Origin: SAR202-VII-2 sp965263165
GTDB lineage: Bacteria; Chloroflexota; Dehalococcoidia; Lucifugimonadales; SAR202-VII-2
Direction: 5' to 3'
DNA: 64,000 bases
Assembly: GCA_965263165.1 (NCBI GenBank)
Contig: OZ253584.1
Span: 1,302,001 to 1,366,000 of the forward strand
The notes beneath the pieces were generated by a model that saw only the letters and a list, made by a program, of their open reading frames with translations, made no database searches and had not been told where the DNA came from. Shown one piece after another: positions 42,599 to 51,330 of this stretch. Positions within the stretch are counted from its first letter, which is position 1. Each line of letters begins with the position of its first letter. The translations under genes and the position numbers were made by a program.

Positions 42599-43258
42599 TT
42601 ACCGGTTCGGATTCAGCGTTTCTTCCAAGAGCGCGGGACGGAAGGAGCGGCGGTTCAGGGCCTCGACGAGGTCGGACTCGTTGGCAATGCCATCGGGGAA
42701 CTCTGTCAGGCATGCGCCTATGGAACTGGCGAAGTGGGCGTCGCTTCCGCCGATGCCCAGATAGCGATGTTCATCGGCTACAGCGGCGGCGCGCTCGTTC
42801 TCCGCCGGGCGGGAGCCGCCGTTGACTCGCTCCACAACCCAGACGTCGGGACTGGCGCCCCCACTGCGCTCAACGTGGTCGAACAGGCCCACCATCACGC
42901 GTCCGGGGTGCGCGGGAACGGCAACGGCGCCGCAGTCGCTGGCGGCTTCCAGCAGGGTGGGCAGGTCGATACGGACGTTTCCGAAGTCGATGCGGCTACG
43001 CAGAGCATCGTTGACGCCATAGATGAGACAGTGGCCCATGTTGGTGTCCAATTCTGAGCCCTTCAGGATCAGGACGCCGTAATGCTCAGCCAACTCGGCG
43101 TAATCGGCGTCGGCGTCGAACTTCCGGTGCTCCGTAAGCGCGATGCCGTCTATACGGTAGCCCTTGCCTCTCAGCGCGCCGATCCACTTCAGGTATTGCT
43201 CCACCGTCGCCCGGGCATCGTCGGAGGAGATGGAATGGGAGTGCATGTCGATGAACAC
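42599..43258 (-). CDS. PHP-domain metal-dependent hydrolase
   Basis: This 219-residue PHP domain has metal ligands in DMHSHS (HxH near the N-terminus), LTEHRKF, KGSELD, VPAHPGR and GGSDAHF. PHP enzymes hydrolyse phosphoesters: histidinol phosphate, nucleotides or nucleic acids. Stand-alone members like this are mostly uncharacterised. It is the first gene of the minus-strand run leading into the hot-dog and mutase genes, which may be chance. Start ATG at 43258. Confidence 0.87.
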   Translation of the reverse strand: MFIDMHSHSISSDDARATVEQYLKWIGALRGKGYRIDGIALTEHRKFDADADYAELAEHYGVLILKGSELDTNMGHCLIYGVNDALRSRIDFGNVRIDLPTLLEAASDCGAVAVPAHPGRVMVGLFDHVERSGGASPDVWVVERVNGGSRPAENERAAAVADEHRYLGIGGSDAHFASSIGACLTEFPDGIANESDLVEALNRRSFRPALLEETLNPNR

Positions 43259-43623
43259 AGGTTCAACCTGGGCCGTTGTCCATGGTTGCCACTCATGCCG
43301 GTCGGTGAAGTTGGATGGGGCGCCGACGGGGCTGGATGCAGCTATTGTAGTGTAGCACCCCTTGCACAGCTAGGCCCAAGGCGTAAGAATACGAGCGCGA
43401 TTCGAAAGACGCGGGCGCAACGCAGGCCCGTCGCTGGCGACTAGCGCGCCAGTAGCAGTCGCCTGGGCCGGCCAGGAAACCGGCGTGGGCTGTAGACGAT
43501 TTGGCGTCGGGATCGGCCTGCCCGGGACGGCCATTCCGGCGGCTGAGGGTCTCTGTGGTGGGAACTGTAGTGGCGACGCCTCTCTCAGGAGTGGACGCCG
43601 CCGCACTCGGGAGCCGAAATCTC
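43259..43623. other. Divergent intergenic region
   Basis: No gene is evident. A possible plus-strand promoter is TTGCAC (43362) with a TAAGAAT (43384-43390) 16 bp on. A small inverted repeat, CTGGCG at 43434 with CGCCAG at 43447, lies downstream. A frame open from 43501 is an upstream extension of the SDR gene without family similarity. Confidence 0.5.
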
Positions 43624-44526
43624 GTGATAGTCCTCGTGAGTGGGGCTGCTGGTCTGATCGGCGCGAGGCTTTCCGAACGCCTATCGGGCGCGGGGCATAC
43701 GATGGCCAGGTTGGTCCGCTCCACGGGAGGGCGGGGAGAGTCCGTCGTCCATTGGAACCCGGACACCGGCGCCCTGGATGCGAGGGACCTGGAAGGCGTT
43801 CAGGCGGTCATTCACCTTGCGGGGGAGCCCATCGACCGGGGCAGGTGGACGGCCGCGAAGAAGGCGCTCATCCTGGACAGCCGAGTTGAGGGAACCCGGC
43901 TGCTCAGCAATGCCATTGCGGGCCTCGATCGCCCGCCCGGCATCCTCATCGCTGCCTCTGCTGCCGGCTTCTACGGCGACCGCGGAGATGAGGTGCTCAC
44001 GGAGGAAAGCAGCCCCGGCGAAGGGTTTCTCGCAGAGGTATGCCGCCGCTGGGAGGCGGCCACCGAGCCTGCGGTCCAGCGAGGGACGCGCGTCGTCAAT
44101 CTACGCACCGGCCTGGTGCTGTCTGCGGGAGCAGGGTTGCTGGGGAAGCTGTTGCCCTTGTTCAAGTGGGGACTGGGCGGGACCCTTGGCGACGGGCGCA
44201 GGTACATGAGCTGGATTACGCTGGACGACACTGTGAACGCTATCCATTTCATCCTGGAGACGCAGGCCTTGAGCGGGCCGGTCAATGTTGCCTCGCCGAA
44301 CCCCGTGACAAATGGGGAGTTCACCCGGACGTTGGGCAGGGTGCTGGGACGCCCCGCTTTTCTGCGGGTCCCCAAGGTTGCTATGCGTCTGGCGCTTGGC
44401 GGCGAGAAGGCCAAGGCTCTCGCATCCACCGGCGCGCGAATGCTGCCATCCAAACTGCTTTCCGCGGAGTTCAACTTTGAGCACCCAGACTTGGAGCCCG
44501 CACTACGCGGGCTCCTGCGTAGATGA
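43624..44526 (+). CDS. TIGR01777-family NAD(P)-dependent epimerase-like protein
   Basis: This 300-residue extended-SDR protein has the Rossmann motif SGAAGLIG right at the N-terminus, then VIHLAGEPI and SAAGFYGDRGDE. A C-terminal DUF1731 region (LLSAEFNFEHPDLEPALRGLL) follows. The GTG at 43624 places the Rossmann strand at the start as in homologues; a longer frame to 43501 would add an unrelated stretch. Family members (YfcH, SulA-like) have no firm reaction; they bind NADP and an unknown sugar or isoprenoid-like substrate. Confidence 0.85.
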   Translation: MIVLVSGAAGLIGARLSERLSGAGHTMARLVRSTGGRGESVVHWNPDTGALDARDLEGVQAVIHLAGEPIDRGRWTAAKKALILDSRVEGTRLLSNAIAGLDRPPGILIAASAAGFYGDRGDEVLTEESSPGEGFLAEVCRRWEAATEPAVQRGTRVVNLRTGLVLSAGAGLLGKLLPLFKWGLGGTLGDGRRYMSWITLDDTVNAIHFILETQALSGPVNVASPNPVTNGEFTRTLGRVLGRPAFLRVPKVAMRLALGGEKAKALASTGARMLPSKLLSAEFNFEHPDLEPALRGLLRR

Positions 44527-44540
44527 CGGGACGGCAGCCG

Positions 44541-44618
44541 CTAGGGATACTCTGAACAAACCAGAGCGGGCCGTTGAAGGCGTCCCGCTGTCCCTGCCCC
44601 CGTACGCGGGGAAGGCTG
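44541..44618 (+). repeat. Dispersed repeat block before the promoter-bearing element
   Basis: CTAGGGATACTCTGAACAAA, then GAGCGGGCCGTTGAAG, then CTGTCCCTGCCCCCGTACGCGG and GGAAGGCTGGG. The first part matches 63880-63920 and the second part matches 63823-63855 and 5277-5326, so the two blocks occur in opposite order at the right end of the window. Confidence 0.6.
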
Positions 44619-44635
44619 GGCTCCGCCCCACCCCA

Positions 44636-44664
44636 TTGCAAATTCCGAACGGTTGTGCTATAGT
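44636..44664 (+). promoter_or_regulatory. Promoter inside repeat copy 2
   Basis: TTGCAA (44636-44641), 17-bp spacer, TATAGT (44659-44664). Boxes and spacing are identical to copy 1. Confidence 0.7.
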
Positions 44665-44865
44665 GCCCCCATGAAGTGGACCCCCGGCCCGCCTCTCTTC
44701 CTTCGAGCCTGCCGCATACATTTGGACTGGGGGAGTGACTCCCTCTGTGGCAGGGGCGTTGAAGGAACATCCCCTAGGCGCACAACCATCCGAGGAACAG
44801 TGAGACGAGAGCGAATGCCGTTGCAAGACAAGTCTTTGAAGCCATCCGGCTCCGCCACGGTTCGT

Positions 44866-44944
44866 GACGATTCGGCTATGCCTTCACTACGGTTCATCAC
44901 AACTCTCTTACAGCTTCATTGCGCCTTGTTATGCCTTCTGTTAC
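44866..44944 (+). repeat. Degenerate phased array in repeat copy 2
   Basis: Related three-base cores (GAC, TAT, TAC, CAC, TAC, TGC, TAT, TAC) begin at 44866, 44877, 44888, 44898, 44909, 44920, 44930 and 44942. Spacing is 11, 11, 10, 11, 11, 10 and 12 bp. The motif has drifted from copy 1 but the near-helical spacing remains. Confidence 0.55.
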
Positions 44945-45103
44945 GGCTCCGTGCCTGCAAACCCCGAAATTCGGCCGATACGAGTAACGACATACAATCA
45001 AAGGCCGAACCGGCGCCTCGGAGGAAGGGACGGAAGCGTCCTATCTCCGCTGCCATCTTCCCTATCGGCCATGCCGCGCCCCGCGGACTTGTGCAGACTA
45101 TCC

Positions 45104-45607
45104 CTAGGCAAGCAGGTCAAAGATGGGCGGAGTCAGCAGGCCCGCCACGAGGGGAAAAGCCAGGTTCACGATATAGCGCACGAAGGTGAACGACCCGCCC
45201 AGGAAGGGAAGCTCCCAGACAATCGATCTGCTGATGGGGATGGTGCTCCATGCCGTGAGAAACGCGGCGATGGGACCCACCCCGGCGCCCTTGTCGTAGA
45301 TGGAGGCGGCGATGGGGAGGGAGACGTAGGGCCCGCCGGGAATCAGGGCGCCCGCCCCGATGCCTATGAATATGCCAACCAGCCCGGAACCCGAACCCAT
45401 CCACTGGCCGATGAGGTCGGGCGAGACGACCACGTTGATGAACCCGGCCAGCGCCAGCCCGGTGAGGAGCATGGGCGCAACTACGCGCAGGGTCCGCATT
45501 CCCCGCCGGAAACCCTCGCGGACCCCCTGGAATCCCTGGAGCCGGAGCGCCAGGGCTGATGTGCTTGCCAGCAGCGCGCCCATGAGCAGCAACGCAGATA
45601 TGTCCAT
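45104..45607 (-). CDS. Half-size DUF318/ArsP-like permease A
   Basis: This 167-residue membrane protein has about five hydrophobic segments and the block GIGAGALIPGGPYVSLPIAASIYDKGAGVGPIAAFLT. That block resembles the second half of PF03773 permeases, in which the equivalent segment lines the transport path. It is half the normal length and pairs with a paralogue of the same kind 53 bp upstream, so the two probably form one transporter. Substrate unknown. The family assignment is by pattern. Confidence 0.65.
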   Translation of the reverse strand: MDISALLLMGALLASTSALALRLQGFQGVREGFRRGMRTLRVVAPMLLTGLALAGFINVVVSPDLIGQWMGSGSGLVGIFIGIGAGALIPGGPYVSLPIAASIYDKGAGVGPIAAFLTAWSTIPISRSIVWELPFLGGSFTFVRYIVNLAFPLVAGLLTPPIFDLLA

Positions 45608-45660
45608 CTAGGCTGCCGCGCTTGGTGGCGTGGAGGCTGATTTCGGTGGCGTCACGAGGG

Positions 45661-46224
45661 TCATCCTTCCTTCGGGGCTGGGATGAAGTAGCGATTCACG
45701 AGCCGGAGTAGAGGCGGGATCAGCAAGCCGGCCAGCAGGGGCAGCGCGAAGCTGGCGATGAACTTGGCTATGAAAAACTTGGTTCCCATGAAGGGAATCT
45801 CGTAGACCAGCGTCCGCTCCAGAGGGAAGAGGTTCTTGGCTGTGAGGTACGCCGCCATGGGGCCCACCCCAGCGCCGCTCTTGAACAACGACGCCGCGAT
45901 GGGAAAGGAAACGTACGGCCCCCCGGGCGTGATGATGCCGGCCCCAATGCCGATGAGAATGCCCAGGAAACCCGACTCTTCGCCCATCCACCTGCTCACG
46001 AGGGACGGAGGGACCAGGACCTGGATCATCCCAGCCATGGTGATGCCTAGGACCACCAACGGGCCGATCCTCACCAGGGTGCTGGCGCCTTCCCACGCCC
46101 CTTCGCCGAGACCGGACCACCCGTGAAGGGCGAGGGCGGCAATCATAAGGCTCGCCAGGATCGTGAGCATGAACACCAGGGAAGAATCTAGTCTGAAACG
46201 GCGCTTGCGTTGCGGAGCGGCCAT
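45661..46224 (-). CDS. Half-size DUF318/ArsP-like permease B
   Basis: This 187-residue paralogue of permease A has the block GIITPGGPYVSFPIAASLFKSGAGVGPMAAYLT and a basic N-terminus (QRKRRFRL) before the first of about five membrane segments. Upstream of and co-directional with permease A, it likely forms a heterodimer with it. The two genes look like an ancestral full-length permease that arose from, or was split into, two halves. Confidence 0.65.
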   Translation of the reverse strand: MAAPQRKRRFRLDSSLVFMLTILASLMIAALALHGWSGLGEGAWEGASTLVRIGPLVVLGITMAGMIQVLVPPSLVSRWMGEESGFLGILIGIGAGIITPGGPYVSFPIAASLFKSGAGVGPMAAYLTAKNLFPLERTLVYEIPFMGTKFFIAKFIASFALPLLAGLLIPPLLRLVNRYFIPAPKEG

Positions 46225-46361
46225 GCCTCTCCTGACCTGATATGATGGGCGCTGTGGCGCGACGCCCCATTATCTCCACTGCCGGTGGGCGAGTCCACCA
46301 AAGCTAGCAGCCTCTGGGCGCCAGCACTCGCATCGCCGGCAAACCCCTAACAGGACCGCGT

Positions 46362-46784
46362 ATGCTCGGAGTGGGTCTGGCCGTGGCTGGCGCCGTGGCC
46401 TTTGCTTTCACCAACTACTACCTCCGCCTGGGATCGCGGGACCTGAGGCAGGGTTCAGTGACGGCGTGGTCCTCGGTGACCGGCTGCATCGCGGCCGTCC
46501 TCATAGCGGTGGTGTTCCGAGAGTCCTTCAGCGGCATCGACGGGTGGGGCTGGGTCAGCATCGCGGGGATCGCCGCGGTGTGGTTTGTCATTGGACGCTA
46601 TCTCATGGTCATGGGACTGCGCCTCATCGGGCTGTCGCTGACGGGGCCGATGATGGGCACGATACCGGTCTGGGCCCTTCTACTAACATTTCTCTTCCTC
46701 GACGATAAGGTTGGGTGGACTCAGGTGGTGGGCGTGGTTATGTCTGCCGTGGGCCTGGTCATCATGAGCAGGGCGGGACGGTGA
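46362..46784 (+). CDS. Half-size EamA-like transporter subunit 1
   Basis: This 140-residue membrane protein has four to five helices, equal to one EamA repeat, ending VVGVVMSAVGLVIMSRAGR as DMT proteins do. Its TGA stop overlaps the ATG of the next gene by 1 bp (TGATG). The pair together has the size and order of a normal ten-helix DMT exporter. Separate, coupled genes suggest a heterodimer, as in paired SMR or EamA proteins. Substrate unknown. Confidence 0.7.
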   Translation: MLGVGLAVAGAVAFAFTNYYLRLGSRDLRQGSVTAWSSVTGCIAAVLIAVVFRESFSGIDGWGWVSIAGIAAVWFVIGRYLMVMGLRLIGLSLTGPMMGTIPVWALLLTFLFLDDKVGWTQVVGVVMSAVGLVIMSRAGR

Positions 46785-47242
46785 TGCGGCAGCGAACGAG
46801 GGTGGCCTACCTCACTGGAATCGGCGCGGCGCTGGGCGCGGCAATGGCCTTTGGGGGCGCCCAGGTGCTCACCAGCGCCACGGTTGAAACGCTTTCTCCG
46901 CTTGTGGTGCTGGCCATCGCCCAGACCATTGCGCTAGCCGCCAACGCGGTGCTCTTCTCCAGGGACGCCTATAGGGACATCAAGGAGAAACGGCGAGGCT
47001 ACGGCATTTCCTTCCTGGCGGGAACCGTCTCCACCGTCGCCTTCGTGCTGGTGTTCAGCGCGCTCAAGGAAGTCTCCGTCGTTGTTGTGGCGCCCATAGT
47101 GGCGGGTGGGGTGCCAATCTTCTCGATGGCGTTGAGCATGATACTGCTGCGCCGAGCGGAGAAGATGACGCGGGGAACCTTCGTGGGCGCCGCCCTCGTC
47201 GTTGGCGGGGCGCTGTTGGTGACGACGACAACGGGCCTGTAG
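46784..47242 (+). CDS. Half-size EamA-like transporter subunit 2
   Basis: This 152-residue four- to five-helix protein with the second EamA-like repeat ends GTFVGAALVVGGALLVTTTTGL. Translational coupling to subunit 1 by TGATG argues against a sequencing frameshift, because subunit 2 has its own basic N-terminus (RQRTRVAYL). It converges on the SMP-30 gene. Confidence 0.7.
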   Translation: MRQRTRVAYLTGIGAALGAAMAFGGAQVLTSATVETLSPLVVLAIAQTIALAANAVLFSRDAYRDIKEKRRGYGISFLAGTVSTVAFVLVFSALKEVSVVVVAPIVAGGVPIFSMALSMILLRRAEKMTRGTFVGAALVVGGALLVTTTTGL

Positions 47243-47264
47243 CGCGGACGCCTCAGCGGGGCGG

Positions 47265-48128
47265 CTACACGGCTATGCGGGAGAAGAACTCCGGCAGGCC
47301 CCCGATGCCCAGGTTGACCCTGAACAGCGCCCCGGCAAGGTGGTCGCGCGGCTCCTTGTCGTGGCCGCCGCGGGTGGTGACGTAGATGTCCGTCAGGTCG
47401 CCGCCGCCGAAGATGAGGCTGGTGACCTGGGGCGTTGGGAAGTCTACTCGCCGCTCCTCTGTCCCGTCCAGAGCGTAGCGGATCAGGCACGACGCCCCCA
47501 CCCTGGCTGACCAGACGAAACCCTCGGCGTCGACGGTCATGCCGTCGGGCATGCCATCCTCGGGAGCGGCCTCGGAAAAGACGCGTTGATTGGAGAGGGC
47601 GCCCGTGGCCTGGTCATAGTCGAACAGGTAGATGCGGTTGGCCTTCGTGTCGGTGTAGTAGAGCCCCGTGTAGCTGGGAGTGAAGGCCAAGCCGTTGGTT
47701 AGCCAGATGTCGTCGACCACCCGCGTAACGGTTCTGTCCGCGTCCATGCGATAGAGGCAACCTGGCCCACTGCTTCCCTCCGCCGGAAGCATGCCGCAGA
47801 AGACGCGCCCTTCCGGGTCGGCAATGACGTCGTTGAAGCGCGCGCCTCGCGCCTCCGGCAGCTCCTCGATCACGTCCTGGACCACCGCGCCATCTCGCCA
47901 CAGGGCAACGTTGCCGTTCTCCCGGAACAGCAACAGCGCTCCGTCTGGTTGGATGGTGAAGCCGCCGTGGCGTTGGTCCATGTCGTAGGCGGCGCTCTCT
48001 CCGGTCGCTGGGTCGAACCAATAGAGGCGGGCCCGCGTGTCTATCCAGTACAACCGTTTCTCAATGGGATGCCACAGCGGGTTCTCGCCTGTGTAGCTGA
48101 CGTAGTCGACAACCATCTCGGGTTCCAC
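47265..48128 (-). CDS. SMP-30/gluconolactonase-like protein
   Basis: This 287-residue six-bladed beta-propeller has metal-binding residues in the motifs GENPLWH (Glu), FNDVIADPEGRVF (Asn) and MPDGMTVDAEG (Asp). It should hydrolyse a sugar lactone or similar ester with a divalent cation. The GTG at 48128 is preferred because GGAGG lies 5 nt upstream; the ATG 12 nt further in is an alternative. It is on the strand of the hyu operon, 111 bp after the URO-D-like gene, so it could be the last gene of that run. Confidence 0.85.
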   Translation of the reverse strand: MEPEMVVDYVSYTGENPLWHPIEKRLYWIDTRARLYWFDPATGESAAYDMDQRHGGFTIQPDGALLLFRENGNVALWRDGAVVQDVIEELPEARGARFNDVIADPEGRVFCGMLPAEGSSGPGCLYRMDADRTVTRVVDDIWLTNGLAFTPSYTGLYYTDTKANRIYLFDYDQATGALSNQRVFSEAAPEDGMPDGMTVDAEGFVWSARVGASCLIRYALDGTEERRVDFPTPQVTSLIFGGGDLTDIYVTTRGGHDKEPRDHLAGALFRVNLGIGGLPEFFSRIAV

Positions 48129-48239
48129 GGGAGCCTCCTTGGCGGCGCTTGGATGCCGTTCTTGGGGATGATAACGCATGCGGCAATGGCGGACTGGCGT
48201 CACCGCCCGGAATCGCCCGGCGCGCCATGCCTCCGGTTC

Positions 48240-49100
48240 CTAAGCCCTCATCAACCGCTCTCTGACCTCATGAAGGGCCTCGGCCGGGGTTTCAGGCGGC
48301 GTCTCTGACAGGGTGCCCAAGAGGGCCAGCGGGTTTCTTCCAAGCTCCTGAGACACCTGCGCGCCCACGATATCCGTCTCGTTGAGCAGGAAGTCCTCGG
48401 GAAGGGGCGTGATGGCGGGAAGGCTGGGCTTGCCGGGATGGCCCTCCGTTGCCCAGGCTATTGACGCGTTGCGGCGCAGGTGAAGGACGGGGGCCTGATA
48501 ATACGCGGCTATGTTGAGGATGGGCTGGAGATAGGCGCCGGCTTCACCGGCGTCCACGGCGGGATCCTCCACCACTAGGAGCCCGCCAACGCCGCCGCTG
48601 CAATAGCGCTGGACCAGCTTCACTGCCACTTCTTCCGTGAATGAGAGCCTCTCCCTTCCGTCGGCGCCCATTGCTGCGTCGCTGCCCCAGAGCTGCGTGG
48701 CCAGGGTCAACGGGCCGGCGACCACGCCGACGACGGGCACGATGTCCTTCAACTCCTGGCTCAATCGTTGCGTGGCTTCCAGAACGGCGGGGACGTTGCC
48801 CAAGGAAGCGGCGTCGGCGGAGGCGGGCGGGGCCTGCAAGCCCTTGATGCGGACGACCTCTCCGGTATTGGTTCGGTGGACCGAGGCGCCGAGCGCCTCG
48901 GCTTCAAGGGCAGTGTCGAAGTGATTGAGTACCCAGTCGTACTGGAAGAGTCTGTGGGCTGTGCGGAGGGAAAAGGACTGGTATGTGGCGTCCCCGATGA
49001 ACTCGTCCCACTCGAGCTGCTCCAGCCGAGCCGCCAGCCGGAAGACGATGGGGAAGAACAGGGCGCGTCGCCGCTGTGCCGCGGTCCGGTGAAGGTTCAT
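48240..49100 (-). CDS. URO-D/MetE-superfamily protein
   Basis: This 286-residue TIM-barrel protein is related to uroporphyrinogen decarboxylase-like methyltransferases and cobalamin-independent methionine synthase. It has a VVGVVAGPLTLATQLWG strand typical of the superfamily and a C-terminal AEALHEVRERL helix. It lacks the cysteine/histidine zinc set of MetE that I would expect, so the reaction is unclear. It lies 22 bp after the second HyuA-like gene and is therefore part of the carboxylase-like operon. Confidence 0.65.
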   Translation of the reverse strand: MNLHRTAAQRRRALFFPIVFRLAARLEQLEWDEFIGDATYQSFSLRTAHRLFQYDWVLNHFDTALEAEALGASVHRTNTGEVVRIKGLQAPPASADAASLGNVPAVLEATQRLSQELKDIVPVVGVVAGPLTLATQLWGSDAAMGADGRERLSFTEEVAVKLVQRYCSGGVGGLLVVEDPAVDAGEAGAYLQPILNIAAYYQAPVLHLRRNASIAWATEGHPGKPSLPAITPLPEDFLLNETDIVGAQVSQELGRNPLALLGTLSETPPETPAEALHEVRERLMRA

Positions 49101-49122
49101 CCGGGCTGCTTCCGGCCTCTGA

Positions 49123-51144
49123 TCACTGCCGGTCCATCATGAGGAAGCCGCGAGACTCCACGGTGAGCGCCCATCCGGGAGGCAGGACGTACCCCGTGTC
49201 CGGCCCCTCCACAATGGCCGGGCCGTCAACCCGCGCGCCGGTTTGGAGCAATGCCCGATCGTAGATGGGCGTTGGCGAGAACCCCGCCTCGGCTGACCAG
49301 AAGACCGGGCGTTCTCCCTTGAGAGCAGCAGCGGAGGAACTCTGCCCGGCTGCTTCCACCGGCGGCGTCCAGTGGGGCGCCTTGGCCTCCGCCGACAACC
49401 ACAGCGTTTCCAACCGAACCTCGTCCAGCCCGACGCCGAGTTGGCCGTCGGCGTTGCCGACTACGAGGCGCCATGTGGAATCGCCGGAGACATCCGTTGA
49501 CGGCGCCTCGGCGAGGGTTTGCCTGCCGTCTTCGGCGGAGAACGTCAGGGAAGCCTTGAATTCCACTTCGTCAGGGGTGAAACCCTCGCTCCGCATGTCT
49601 CGGAGAGCCTGGTCTTTGAGCAACGCCACGGCCTCTGCAGTGCGCCCGGACGAGCCGCCGTTGCCGCCGGCGACTGTCTGGCCGTACCAGTGGACCACGT
49701 CGGTTGTGCTGGAGCCAAAGGCGCTGAAGGCGGCGCCGAACGGGAAGGCGACGATGCGGGATATTCCCAACGCCTCGGCCATGCCGGCGGCGTGCAGCGG
49801 ACCAGCGCCGCCGAAGGAGAACAGAGCGCTGTTGGCGGCTTCCAGCCCGCGGGCCCTGGCGCCGGCGGCAATGGCACGGGCCATATCTTCATCGACCTTG
49901 CGCCGCACCTGCCAGGCTGCCGATTCAACGGACGCCGACAGTCTCCGGGCGATGCGGCGCTCCACGGCCGCCCTTGCCCGCTCGATGTCCAGCTTCATGC
50001 GGCCGCCCAGGAAGTACCCGGGGTCGATGTAGCCCAGGACGAGGTCGGCATCGGTGACGGTGGGTTCAACGCCTCCCTTGTCGTAGCAGACGGGTCCCGG
50101 CAGAGCGCCGGCGCTGTCGGGGCCGACGGTCAGAACTCCCGCATCGTTCACGCGGGCGATGCTGCCGCCGCCTGCGCCCAGGGATTCGACGCCCAGCATG
50201 GGTATGGCGAGGGGGATGTTCTCCACCAACGGCGTTGGATTCCAGGGAGGCCGGTCCTGGTCGACGAACCCGACGTCGAGGCTCGTGCCGCCAACGTCTG
50301 TCGTGATAACCGACTGGAGTCCCAGCCATTGGGCCACGCGCCAAGCCCCCTGCACCGCCGCCGCTGGGCCGGAGTGCAGCGTTTGGACAGCCACGGTCTT
50401 GGCCACCCTGGCGCAGCCGCCGCTGGCGTGCACCACGAACATGGGCTTTCCGTACCCGGCCCCGCGCGCCTCGTCTTCGATGCGGTACAGACCCCGGACC
50501 ATCTCCCGGTGCAGATAGGTGTTCAGAAGGAGCGTGTTGGTGCGGGTGTAGTCGTTGGAGGTGTGGGAGACCTCGGACCCCAACTGAAGCGGCACGGAAC
50601 GAAGGTAGTGGGTGGGATACCGGTCCCGCACGATGGCTCGAATCTGCTCCTCATGCGATGGGTTGCTGGATGCGTTGCGAAGGCTAACCCCCACGAGGCG
50701 GGCGCCATGCTGGATGAGGTAGCGGAGGGCTTCCATGACCTGGGTTGGGTCGAGTTCCCGTTGCTCGCGGCCGCCCGCGTCCACGGCCTCGTCGATGCCG
50801 ACGATCATGTCGCGAGGGATGAGTAGGCCTGTGGCCGGCGCGGGACTCTGCGGGCCGTAGAGCGAGTCTTCGTAGCCCTTGGTGACCAGCAGTCCGATCC
50901 TGGACCCGTTCCTCTGGACGATCATGTTGGTGGCTAGCGTCGTGGACAGGCGAAACACTTCGCACTGACGAAGCAGCTCGTCCGATGCCGCGTCGAAGGC
51001 GACGGCCCCCTCGTTGAGGCAACCCATGACTCCAAGGGTGAGGTCGTGGGGAGTGGTGATGTGCTTGGCGGTGCGTACAGTCTGGCCGTCGGTGAAGAAG
51101 CCGTCGGTGAACGTGCCGCCGATGTCCAAGTCGATGGTGTACAT
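49123..51144 (-). CDS. HyuA-type subunit 2 (N-methylhydantoinase A / acetone carboxylase beta-like)
   Basis: This 673-residue protein of the Hydant_A_N / Hydantoinase_A family has phosphate-binding motifs DIGGTFTDGF at the N-terminus and TDVGGTSLDVGF in the second half, an actin/Hsp70-like ATPase core. In the family it phosphorylates the substrate using ATP. The ATG at 51144 follows AAGGGCCAGG; the longer frame adds an Arg/Ala-rich stretch with no similarity. It follows the HyuB-like gene and differs clearly from the other HyuA-like subunit at 53541. Confidence 0.88.
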   Translation of the reverse strand: MYTIDLDIGGTFTDGFFTDGQTVRTAKHITTPHDLTLGVMGCLNEGAVAFDAASDELLRQCEVFRLSTTLATNMIVQRNGSRIGLLVTKGYEDSLYGPQSPAPATGLLIPRDMIVGIDEAVDAGGREQRELDPTQVMEALRYLIQHGARLVGVSLRNASSNPSHEEQIRAIVRDRYPTHYLRSVPLQLGSEVSHTSNDYTRTNTLLLNTYLHREMVRGLYRIEDEARGAGYGKPMFVVHASGGCARVAKTVAVQTLHSGPAAAVQGAWRVAQWLGLQSVITTDVGGTSLDVGFVDQDRPPWNPTPLVENIPLAIPMLGVESLGAGGGSIARVNDAGVLTVGPDSAGALPGPVCYDKGGVEPTVTDADLVLGYIDPGYFLGGRMKLDIERARAAVERRIARRLSASVESAAWQVRRKVDEDMARAIAAGARARGLEAANSALFSFGGAGPLHAAGMAEALGISRIVAFPFGAAFSAFGSSTTDVVHWYGQTVAGGNGGSSGRTAEAVALLKDQALRDMRSEGFTPDEVEFKASLTFSAEDGRQTLAEAPSTDVSGDSTWRLVVGNADGQLGVGLDEVRLETLWLSAEAKAPHWTPPVEAAGQSSSAAALKGERPVFWSAEAGFSPTPIYDRALLQTGARVDGPAIVEGPDTGYVLPPGWALTVESRGFLMMDRQ

Positions 51145-51330
51145 CCTGGCCCTTTCCTCTGTCCGTCTTGGTATCCGGGCTCGCGACTGGCTGGCGGTCC
51201 CCGCGGCGTAAGCCGCGCTTCCACCCGCTCCGCCCGCGAACCTTACGCAACGCAACAGGGGGCGTGCTGTTGCCCTCAGTGAGAAGCCGCGGTTCCCTGC
51301 GCCCCCTGGTTCTCTCGCCACTCCCGGCGG

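Larger units (their letters stand above)
44635..45003 (+). repeat. Promoter-bearing repeat element, copy 2
   Basis: This aligns end to end with the minus strand of 4567-4952: promoter, CCCCCATGAAGT, CTGCCGCATACAT, a GGGGGAGTGACTCCC hairpin, TGTGGCAGG, TCCGAGGAA, GAATGCCGTTG, a phased array at 44866-44944 and CATACAATCAAAG at the end. Identity is high in the first 50 bp and in the named blocks and lower in the array. The ATG seven bases after the -10 box could be a leaderless start, but indels between the copies break the frame. Confidence 0.75.

Noticed and set aside
44671..45189. Leaderless protein starting MKWTPGPPLFL in repeat copy 2
   Set aside because: The first 15 residues resemble a frame in copy 1, but indels soon break the shared frame and the endings differ. 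Conservation looks nucleotide-based.
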